DNA from: Diphasiastrum complanatum | Taxonomy: Eukaryota; Streptophyta; Lycopodiopsida; Lycopodiales; Lycopodiaceae | NCBI GenBank assembly: GCA_029204225.1 | Contig: CM055101.1 | Coordinates: 29,067,475 to 29,131,474 of the forward strand | Direction of reading: 5' to 3' | Length of the DNA: 64,000 nucleotides | Part shown: one piece after another, positions 55,572-64,000 of the stretch | Position numbering within the stretch: position 1 is the stretch's first letter | Layout: each line of letters starts with the position of its first letter | Program-made: the position numbers and the translations under genes | Notes under the pieces: model-generated | Databases searched by the model: none | What the model was told of the DNA's origin: nothing | The model's input: the letters and a program-made list of their open reading frames with translations, nothing else

Positions 55572-57990
55572 TATCCAGCAGTCTATTACAAAAATCATCG
55601 CAAATACTTGCCACCTAATCATCCTTTTCGAAGGTTGAATAGGCGATTTTTTGGAGGGCGATGAGATAATCCTCCAACTACACCACCACCCCCATGCATG
55701 AGAGTAGCGGAATGGCATGGTGAATGGCTTAAACATCAGGATGTTAATTCTTCATGGAATGAATCCATTGACGGTATGAAATGGTTGTATATTTTTCATA
55801 AATTACCCTATTGGAGGAATTCATTGATAATCCATCTATTGGATCATATGCACATATTCAAAAACGTCGATGAATCCTTATGAAACCACATCATTGGCAT
55901 AAAAGACAACTCCACAGCTCATAAAGATCTACAAGCGGCCGATGTGAAAAGACCCTATTGGATTCAATACACCGAAGGTGGAGATGAGACTCTACATAGT
56001 GTGTCATGGATTCTTACAAAAGAGCAACTCTCATATGTTAAACATGTCATAAAACAAACAAAAACTCCAACAGGCTATGCACATTCTTTATGCAAATCAT
56101 TTACCAAAGATGGTAAATTAAGTGGATTGAAATTGCATGATTGGCATAAGATATTGCAATTCATACTTCCATTTTCTATTCGAGGTCCCTTTAACGATGA
56201 CGTACGAAATATGCTTTACAATTTGTCATCGATGATTAGGTTTGTATATTTTTTTAAGCACTTGTATAATTATGTGTTATTTCAATATTTTTATGTGTTA
56301 AACAACCTTATGTACTATCAATCTTGCAGCTGGATTTTCTCAAAAGAAATAAAAAATAGTGAATTCAATTCCATGAAAATCCAAATGATCGAAATGATAT
56401 GTTTGTTGGAAAGAGATTTTCCAACTTCTTTTTTGGATATACAAGTTCATCTTCTAGTGCATTTGTTCGAAGGAGTATCAACTGAAAAACCTGTGCACAC
56501 GAGATGGATGTTTTACCTTGAGCACTTTATGAAAGTTTTGAAGGACTTTGTGAGACAAAAGACAAGGCGAGAAGGTAGCGTTGTAGAAAGTTGGCCTGTA
56601 TAGGAATCTTTGTTTTATATCACCGAAATAATCTCACAATTGCATCCTACAAGTCCAAAAATGTGGTGTGAAAAAGAAGATGAACGTATTAAGGGTGAAG
56701 TACCACAAGGAAATGGTGTGCAAAAGAGAGTTGCACCTCAATTAAAAAAGAGATAATTGACACGTTATTATATAATTGTGTACAAATGGGAAAGTGGATT
56801 TTAAGCTATGAAGAAGCCAAAAAGGAAAGAAACATAACATTGAAACGGAGAAGAAATATCAATCGAAGAAGAAGGAGGGCATTGGAGAACGACGAAGCTT
56901 TAGAGCCTTTACCTTCAAAATGCTCTCGTGAATGAGTTTTTGATACGATGCTAAAAACATCCGAAAACGAAAAAGAAGTGACAAATTAGAATGGGAATTT
57001 GTTTGCGGATGTGGATGGAAGGTTAGTGTAATATTGTTTTTGTGAAGTTTTGTCTTTGTACTACTCAATATATGAATAGTATTTCTAATTACACACATTT
57101 GTTTTTTTTTTTGTGCATCATACACTGCCATGTGGGCATATAGACATCATTACCGTATTGAGAGAGTTGACAACAAGCGTCATACATATGATTGTGGTCT
57201 AGTGGCCAACTTTCAACAAGAGAGTTGTTCTAGTGCGAGGGACCCTAATGTCATTTCGGACGACCTAGACTATGTCGGCACATTGCAACATATTTATGAA
57301 GTCGATTATGAGACTAACGGCAAATACTTTATTTTTAATGTAAAATGGTTTAAGGTCAATTAGAAATGATAACTCAAAGTTTTTTCAAATTGACTCAACA
57401 AAATGCATATCGATGGACTCTCATGACACTTTAGTATTGCCACGACATTACGAACAAGTGAGACTCTAAAATTCCAATGTCATTAATATTCGCAATCCAA
57501 TTATTTATGTATCAATCTTATAAGACTAACTTAATTTTTTTTAATTCTTTGGCATATTATATTCCATCCAGATTGAATAGACCCAAGATGGTGGTATGTG
57601 ATCCAACTTAATGCAAGAAAACGACGTGTGTTTGAAGAAAAAGATATTGCTGAATTGGATACACATGACGAACCACCACCCATTGCTGACATTTTGGAAG
57701 AACCTGAACCACTCATCCAAACTCCAAATGATGTCGAAATGATGGGAGAAGAAGGCACAAATGAAAATGATGAGATCCCTACGATCGTACAAGACCAAAT
57801 TAGGGGTAATTTGAGGCCCTCTCGTTTGGATGAGATAGAATTAGAAGAAGAGGTGATTGCATATGAGGGTAGCTCACATCATCAAAGAGACACAATCGAA
57901 AATTTACGATTATACCTAGACCTAAATTCAGATGAGTGTCAGGACTTGTGTGATGACGAGAATGACGTAAATGATGAGAATGATCTATGA
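55572..57990 (+). pseudogene. CACTA Tnp2 transposase, C-terminal half (DUF4218, DUF4216)
   Basis: After an acceptor (TTGCAG, 55571), exon sequence reads YYKNHRKYLPPNHPFRRL, then FHKLPYWRNSLIIHLLDHMH, GYAHSLCKSFTKDGKLSGLK and LHDWHKILQFILPFSIRG. A GT-AG intron at 56240-56329 joins in phase to KEIKNSEFNSMKIQMIEMIC, LLERDFPTSFLDIQVHLLVH and TRWMFYLEHFMKVLKDFVRQ (DUF4218). Near 57270 comes DYVGTLQHIYEVDYETNGKY with HDTLVLPRHYEQV (DUF4216), then WYVIQLNARKRR and an acidic tail ending at 57990. Stops at about 55660, 55880, 56602 and later show decay. The catalytic N-terminal half lies on the other strand at 60261-61912. Confidence 0.9.
56240..56329 (+). other. Intron in Tnp2 DUF4218 region
   Basis: Donor AG/GTTTGT and acceptor TTGCAG/C, 90 bases, T-rich. 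Removing it joins the frame in phase between LSSMI and WIFSKEIK, the expected continuity of the DUF4218 domain. Confidence 0.8.
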
Positions 57991-58399
57991 TTATTAATAC
58001 TTAAATTCACTTGCACTCCTTGCGGCTATGTCCTATTTCAGAATGTCACCACATATTTCCCCTATGGCGTATAGGTTTTTCCATGCAAGTTGGAAAGATT
58101 ATAACCTCGCCTTTAACGGGAGAAAAGTAAGGGCTACACACCTTCCTAGAATTGGGAATTTTAACTATCTACATTTCACCTTTGCATATTAAGTGATTAC
58201 TAATATATGTGGTAAAATACGATATTGCTTTGAATAAAATGAAAATGATGAATTACATTTGATTTCTTACTATGTTAGATAACGTATTCCAATAATTAAA
58301 AAAATTGAAAAAACACAAACTCACCGATAAACTCACTCGAAGCTTAAGTGCAAACGTGCAATTGCTCGCTCTTTAAACGCTTGCTCTCTTTTTATTGAA
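57991..58399. other. No gene seen (Tnp2 3' flank)
   Basis: AT-rich DNA after the Tnp2 stop codon. Probably 3' UTR and CACTA internal spacer. No poly(A) signal is confidently placed. Confidence 0.4.
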
Positions 58400-58675
58400 T
58401 ATTGTTGTCACATGCACAAGCAATTAAAAAATAACACTATATTACACAATTGGACCATTATTATAAGCAAATTCAAACATACAATTATCATCAAATACTA
58501 TCTAGTCATCTACTACTCTAATCTTAATCAAAACACACTCACACACACACACATACACACTTTTTCTCTCTCTCATTATAAATCTAATATAAATTTTCTA
58601 TCAAACACTATTTATTTATCTCTCTTAAATATCCTAAACTAATGCATAATACAAAACACACATACACACACAATT

Positions 58676-58737
<62 letters not shown>

Positions 58738-58802
58738 CTTAAATTTAAAATGCTAAACACAACACATACACGCCTCCTCCCTCCCTCCCTCCCTCCCTCC
58801 CT

Positions 58803-58835
<33 letters not shown>

Positions 58836-58916
58836 ATCTTAAATTTTAAATCAATGCAAAATGTTAAACATACACACACACAATCTATTCATCTACTACA
58901 CTAAATCTTAATCAAA

Positions 58917-58968
<52 letters not shown>

Positions 58969-59485
58969 CCCCATTATCTTAAATTCAAAATGCAAGACAC
59001 AATGCATACACACTTCTTCCCTCTTGTCTCCACCCCCTTATCTCTCTCAAATCTTAAATCTTAAATCTTAAATCAATGTAAAATGCTAAACATGTTCACA
59101 AAAACACACACTCTCTCTCTCTCTCATCTATCATTCTTAGTCCTAAATAAATATAAATCTAACAATCTATTACTACCATAGACAATGCATTTATCTATAA
59201 TCTTAAATTCTAAATCAATGCAAAATGTTAAACACACACACACATCTTCTCTTTTTTTTTTTTTTTTTTTCTCTCTCTCACACACACGCACATTATAAAT
59301 TTAACAATCTATTACTACCCAACACTATCTATATCTATTTGTCTATTAACCTTAATTATAGATCAATGCAAAATTCAAAACACATACACATCCTCTCAAA
59401 CACACACATACACTGTCTTAAATAATTCTAACAATCTATTATAAACATTATCAAAAATCAATCTATTATAAACACTATCACAATC

Positions 59486-59531
<46 letters not shown>

Positions 59532-59960
59532 TTTAAAAAAAAAAAAGAACAAAACATAAACTCCAAAATCTTTCAAGATCTTCAAGCATACATCTACACT
59601 CCACCTATTCTCTCTCTTTCTCTCTCACAAATTACAAATCTAATAATATATTATTAATAAACTATCCTAAATAATACTAACAATCCATTACAAGACCATT
59701 CAAAACCATTTTTATACTAACAATATTCAAAACTATTTTAAATCAATGCAAAATTTAAAAACACATACACATATAACACACACACACACTATCTCTATTG
59801 CTTTCTATTTTTCACTCTCTCTATCTCTTCTCAAAACAAACAAACAAACACCAACCTCAAACAAACAAACAAACACCAACCTCAAACAAACAAACAAAAA
59901 GCAAAACAAACATAAATCAGACACCAACCTCAAACACTGATCTTCAAGCACTGATCTTGA
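58400..59960 (-). repeat. Microsatellite field, inverted copy of 15.4-17.3 kb
   Basis: CT runs (about 58675-58700, 58810-58834, 58919-58967, 59490-59524), an AT run at 58701-58733, a CTCC tetranucleotide array at about 58776-58812 and CA runs alternate with an AT-rich spacer. The spacer (forms of AATCTAACAATCTATTA and ATCAATGCAAAATG...AACACACA) is the reverse complement of that in the GA/GT field at 15.6-17.3 kb. Arrays here are shorter. A CAAACAAACAAACACCAACC tandem repeat lies at about 59835-59930. The field is inside the CACTA element. Confidence 0.82.
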
Positions 59961-60260
59961 AGCACCCTCAAGCACTAACCTTCAAGCCCTCAAGCATTGA
60001 TCTTCAATTGCCCGCAATCGCCCTCAATCGCTCCAATGCGCTCCAACCTACAGAAAAACAGAGTGAGAGAGAAGACGCTAGATCGCGCAAATACGAAAAA
60101 CCAAACAATGTCGACCCTCCAAAAGTAGTCCACAAATATAACATGCATTGTACCCGATGTAGTTAAACCTGCATAGTTCATAAACCAAATTAAACATAAG
60201 CTTAGTTAACTATACTCAAACGTTAAACTCTAAAATGGATTAGATTCATTATATAGATAC

Positions 60261-61912
60261 CTGAACATTCGCTTAAATAGGGGTAGTCATGCATCGTCCA
60301 CATTAGAATTCCACGAACAACGAAGCTCCTTTGTTGTAAAGGTCTCGAGATGTCGTAAGCGTGAATACCATTCCAAAGAATACACAATTCATTGACCAAA
60401 GGTGCAAGATACACATCCATGTTCTTGGCCTTCTACTTTCCTGAAATCAATAAAGCCAATGACAAGTGTCCCGTTTTAATACTCAACCATGGAGATATGT
60501 TATAATTAACGAGCACAACTAGCCATGTGGACCAAGTTGATGCTTGAACGCTAAATGGATTTATGCCATCCATAGCATGGCCAAATATCAAATTATGAGG
60601 TTCGTAACCCGAGCCATTGGTCTTCAATATGTTTCCATGCAGGTGAATCACTTGGTACTTGCATCACATCATCTGTAGATCGATTTTTGACATGCCAATC
60701 CATTAGTTGTGCCAAAAATCTACATCGAAATAAATGTTGCAATTGCGGGATAATTGGAGAATGTCGTAACACTTTTCGTGGCACTTTATCCCCTTGTAAG
60801 TCATCTTGAAAACGTGAAGCATTACACATTGGACATTGAAGTTTTTCTGAATGCTCACCTCTATATAGAACATGGTATTCTGAACATGCATGTATTGTGT
60901 CATAATCCATTCCAAGCACAGTCATCATCTTTCGTGCTTCTTTTTGTGTTTTGGGTATCACATTTTCTTTTGAAAGTATTCGATGCAACAACCTAAAAAA
61001 AGAGCAATGTGGCTTGTTAGAAAAGAAAAAAAATTAACTTAATATAAATACGCTATAAAGTACAATAGTTGTGTTATGCGCTGAGTACCCGAATAATGAT
61101 GCCACACTACGATCAATCCATTTGTATGTTGCTTGAAGGTTTAGAATAAGAATTGATGTAGCTAGTCTTGAAATGGATGCTCCAGGATATAGAGGAGTGT
61201 CTGTCTCCTTGCACAATAGAATCTCGTCTTCATCCATCTCAAATTGTTTGTGATCTCCATTTTCATTAGAAGATGCATGCATATCATCATTCTCATTTGT
61301 TTCAAAGTAAGATTCAAACATGTTGTGCATTGCTTCATCATGTTGCATCTCATCATCATAATCATTAGAATCAAGTTGATTACTCTTTTTTCCAATTGTG
61401 TTTGCCTCTTCAATTTGTTTCATTCTTTGTCTTCTCATGTCTATCAAAACTTGATGTTGATTGCAACTAAACACGGATGGACCAACTCCGTGGAATGGCA
61501 TTCGATGTATTGGCTACACACATGAAACAAATTCTATAAGTGATATATATAGATTGACGAAGATTATAATAAAAAATAATCATATAAAGTTAACAAACCT
61601 CAACATCTTCCAAATTCGATGGCTGACCTTCTTCTTTTCATCCAAACTTCCACAAATGATTTTCAACAATGCATCTTTCACGCATCTTTTGTCCATCACA
61701 CTTGAGACATGTGCACTATATTTTATTTCGAAAATAATTTTTTTACAAGAAACAAAAATCAAGTACATGTCACTTTAGCACAATAGTTTAACTTATAATA
61801 ACAAAGTCTTTATGAACAAGAAAACATGCATGTTTATTACTTACCTTGTTAACTTGCGTAGTGTCTTCATCGCTAGATTGATCTGAATGTAATTCATCTC
61901 GTTGTGATAAAC
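60261..61912 (-). pseudogene. CACTA Tnp2 transposase, N-terminal half (four exons)
   Basis: Exon A (about 61912-61845) is acidic (QSSDEDTTQVNK) and ends at GTAAGT. Exon B (61715-61599) encodes the transposase-associated zinc motif CTCLKCDGQKMRERCIVENH. Exon C (61513-61089) has an acidic linker and NLQATYKWIDRSVASLF. Exon D (60992-60261) has the Tnp2 domain: IPKTQKEARKMMTVLGMDYD, LQCPMCNASRF, VPRKVLRHSPIIPQLQHLFR, WHVKNRSTDDVMQVPSDSPA, GHAMDGINPFS, DVYLAPLVNELCILWNGI and GILMWTMHDYPYLSECSG, ending at a GTATCT donor. Phases of exons B, C and D agree. A stop in exon B, a frameshift near 60620 and a TAG at about 60434 disable it. The next exon would be the start of the half found on plus at 55572. 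Confidence 0.9.
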
Positions 61913-62177
61913 TACATATATGCACAAGTACAAAACACAAATAACATAAAATTATTTTATGGTTCTAATGTTTTAAATTTAGTATATGTTGTCACTTATA
62001 TGATTCTTTTGCATCTTGGTGCAGGCTCTAAATGCATATCTCTCTTCTTTTGTTATCACAGGTATGAAAGTCTCACTCCAATATGCATTAAAGTTCTGTA
62101 GTCGATTTTCTTTTCTACTTCATTTCAATATATTAGGGTTTATTGTAATGTATTGTATGTTTATGAATGTAGTAATT
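61913..62177. promoter_or_regulatory. Divergent intergenic region between Tnp2 and ORF1
   Basis: About 265 bases separate the first visible Tnp2 exon (minus) from the ORF1 start (plus), so any promoters would be back to back here. The ORF1-proximal part is conserved with 12285-12640 and, in part, with 5170-5338, which supports function in the past. I could not fix a TATA box for either side. An intron may lie in the ORF1 leader (CATCTTGGTGCAG and ATCACAG/GTATGAAAG forms). Confidence 0.45.
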
Positions 62178-63018
62178 ATGTTGGGGTCAGGCAGTGGTGA
62201 AAGCTCGGGAGATTATGTTAAAAATTTATATGAATCATTAACTCCTAAGCAAAAAGCAGAACTGCAAAGTATGCTTAGCCGAGATGAGGGCGGTCCCTCA
62301 CAAGTGGCCACGGCTCCCGCCCTCATCGAAGAGTCATCCACAAATCCTTATTATGACTTGGATCCTCAAGGTAATATAATTGCCAACAGAAAAGGGAGGG
62401 TGGTTTTGTACTGGCTCTATTATTTATGCCAACGCCATTTTGGCGACAAATTGTTTAGTAAATGGTCCGAACAACCTGCTGCAAATAAACAGCAGGTTAT
62501 TGGTATCCTTCGTGACGAATTTCAACAAGAAGAAAAATTTGAGGAGAAGGAAATTCATAAGCATATGAGCTTATGGATTAGTTATCGTCGTGATATGGCA
62601 TGACGAGCTTATAGGAACGGGCAATCCAAGCCCTCCTGGTGTTCAAGAAGTTATTGGAACTGTGTAAAAGTTGATGAACGAACACCAGATAGATACAAGA
62701 TGCAAAAAGATGTCGTGACCGCTATGATGCATGCAATAGGCAATCCTAGGTTGGTCTCGAGCACAAAGGCGGGATTGCAAGCAAGCATGGTAAGTAAACC
62801 TACACTACTCTTATAGTTTATCTTTGATTTCATATGCTTTTATTATTTAATATGCATTATGACTAGCTGCGCCCTAAATTAATCTCAACTTAAATTGAAT
62901 GCATGGATAGTTGGCGGACTATGGACGTCTGCCAGCTAAGGAGGAGTACGAATTTGCCTTTAGGGAATCATACGACGCATTAGTCGACAAACTAAAGAGC
63001 GAGGGTCATCCTCCAAAT
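62178..63018 (+). pseudogene. CACTA-associated ORF1, copy C (longest)
   Basis: From the ATG at 62178: MLGSGSGESSGDYV, LTPKQKAELQSMLSR, PYYDLDPQGNIIANRKGRVV, CQRHFGDKLFSKWSEQPAAN, VIGILRDEFQQEEKFEEKEI and HMSLWISYRRDMA. After a TGA (62601) comes a further open stretch to a GTAAGT donor at 62790, then intron 62790-62910 and exon 62911-63018 (LADYGRLPAKEEYEFAFRES, LVDKLKSEGHPPN) with another GTAAGT donor. The W..P..K..I...L...F....K....HM...YR pattern resembles the plant transposase_24 (Ptta/En/Spm) family, a CACTA second gene. Divergent from Tnp2. The TGA and the lack of a clear third exon make it a likely pseudogene. Confidence 0.72.
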
Positions 63019-63689
63019 GTAAGTGCTAGTTTTTGTATTCATACTAATGTGGTTTGTATTCCGATGTTAGTATTATTTAATTTAATACGATCAAGCATTA
63101 AATAGTAATGTAGTTTGTTTGTTTGTTTTCATGCAAACTGGACGTCACGATGACAATGAGTAGATTAGGTTTATAAGTTTTAGTTGATGTTAGATCTAGA
63201 AAGACTCATGCGACAATTAAAGCACCAATTTTGTAATACATTGGTTGATATTATGAAAATATTATTATTGCAAATGAATGTGCTATATTGCCATTGCTTT
63301 TATACGTGCAATGTTCTTCTTAAAAAAATTGCAATGTCGAATTTTGAGATGTGGATTGACGTAACAACCAACTAAGAATTCCAAACCATGTGCATCATAT
63401 ATAGAAATCTATGAAATTTATGATGTGGACAAAGCAATGCAATAGAGTATTGTCATTCATAATGAACATGAAATAATGCAATAAAACATAGAATGAAAAG
63501 TAATTTAAGAATGAAAAATACCTCATGCTTAGCTTGTTGTTTGATCCAAATGTTGAATGCAACTCAAAAATATTGTTTAAAAAACAATTCATGAACATCG
63601 CTTCTCCAAGAACCCAACTCCAAGAACAGCTCGATAAAAATGCGTGCGCTATTTTTTATGCGTTTTTTATTTTTATTTTTACCTAATTA
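63019..63689. other. No clear gene; ORF1 intron or decayed 3' part
   Basis: AT-rich. It begins at the second ORF1 donor. No convincing third exon was found on plus. A short AT-rich minus frame near 63400-63600 looks like chance. Confidence 0.4.
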
Positions 63690-63880
63690 TAAGAGACGTC
63701 GCAAGGTAAGAAAATTCAACTAATTGAAGGGAAGCACATGATTCCGGAATTGTGGCACACACAATACAAACAAGTGCACAAAAATTAAAAGCTCAACAGG
63801 CAAGAACTTCTTTCTTGCTATCAACCCCAACAATGGAGTTTGCCCCACACTGTTGTACTCACTCGTTTTGGTCACTCTGT
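63690..63880 (-). repeat. Fragment of TPD1-like gene (end of exon 1 and intron)
   Basis: Closely matches 24445-24635, covering the exon 1 end with its GTGAGT donor and most of the intron: shared GAGACGTCGCAA, AATTGAAGGGAAGCACATG, AAAGCTCAACAGGCAAGAA and CAACCCCAACAATGGAGTTT. It lies about 670 bases beyond ORF1 copy C, inside the CACTA element, so it is likely captured host sequence. Exon 2 and the promoter are absent. From 63881 to the window end the DNA is unrelated and unrecognised. Confidence 0.7.
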
Positions 63881-64000
63881 GAAAATTGTCAACATTTCCT
63901 AGCTAGTTTGAGGCCTAAATTGGCTAAAATTGTAAATAGTTTTGGTTCTGGAGTTTTGCACGTGTGAACCAGGCCACAATGTTTTTATTTACTGTATTTT

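Overview
This window looks like intergenic DNA from a large, repeat-rich land-plant nuclear genome. The evidence is Ty1/copia elements with UBN2-type gag and tRNA-iMet primer-binding sites, Ty3/gypsy integrase remnants, a CACTA (En/Spm) element with DUF4218 and DUF4216 domains, a Helitron Rep fragment, plant-type introns and very long CT/GA microsatellites. I cannot name the species. A non-flowering plant such as a fern or gymnosperm is a guess from the repeat style only. I see no intact host gene, rRNA, tRNA or CRISPR array. The one host-type gene I recognise is a broken TPD1-like secreted-protein gene on the minus strand near 24.1-24.7 kb.

Layout. 0.3-2.4 kb: degenerate Tnp2-type transposase (minus). 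2.4-5.2 kb: AT-rich dispersed repeats. 5.3-5.9 kb: CACTA ORF1 copy joined to the TPD1-like promoter. 6.7-8.7 kb: block with three huge microsatellites, duplicated at 25.2-27.1 kb. 10.9-12.3 kb: copia LTR and RNase H fused to a second ORF1 copy. 12.8-14.8 kb: minisatellites, copia leader and a long foldback. 15.0-17.3 kb: ACGT-motif array and GA/GT higher-order repeat. 17.3-22.6 kb: minus-strand copia interrupted by a plus-strand copia-derived unit that carries a long unrecognised coding stretch. 22.6-24.1, 27.1-29.5 and 39.3-40.3 kb: three direct copies of one gypsy family (a fourth, inverted, at 36.8 kb). 29.5-33.0 kb: copia carrying a nested minus-strand copia. 33-36.8 kb: block with a small intact membrane-protein ORF and gag-like coiled-coil ORFs. 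37.5-39.3 kb: copia fragments. 41.5-43.7 kb: Helitron Rep region. 45.2-50.8 kb: two copia elements back to back. 50.8-53.3 kb: two further LTR-element 5' ends. 53.35 kb to the window end: one CACTA element.

How the parts relate. The CACTA element at 53.35 kb onward is the most informative. It has a CACTA terminus, an array of GACGTC motifs, the C-terminal half of Tnp2 on plus, a microsatellite field, the N-terminal half of Tnp2 on minus, and a divergent ORF1 gene on plus. One internal inversion would make the Tnp2 halves collinear and would also restore the motif-array/GGAGCG/microsatellite order seen at 15.0-17.3 kb. Pieces of the TPD1-like gene lie downstream of two of the three ORF1 copies, which suggests capture of this gene by the CACTA family. 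Nearly all coding traces carry stops or frameshifts, so most of the window is decayed.
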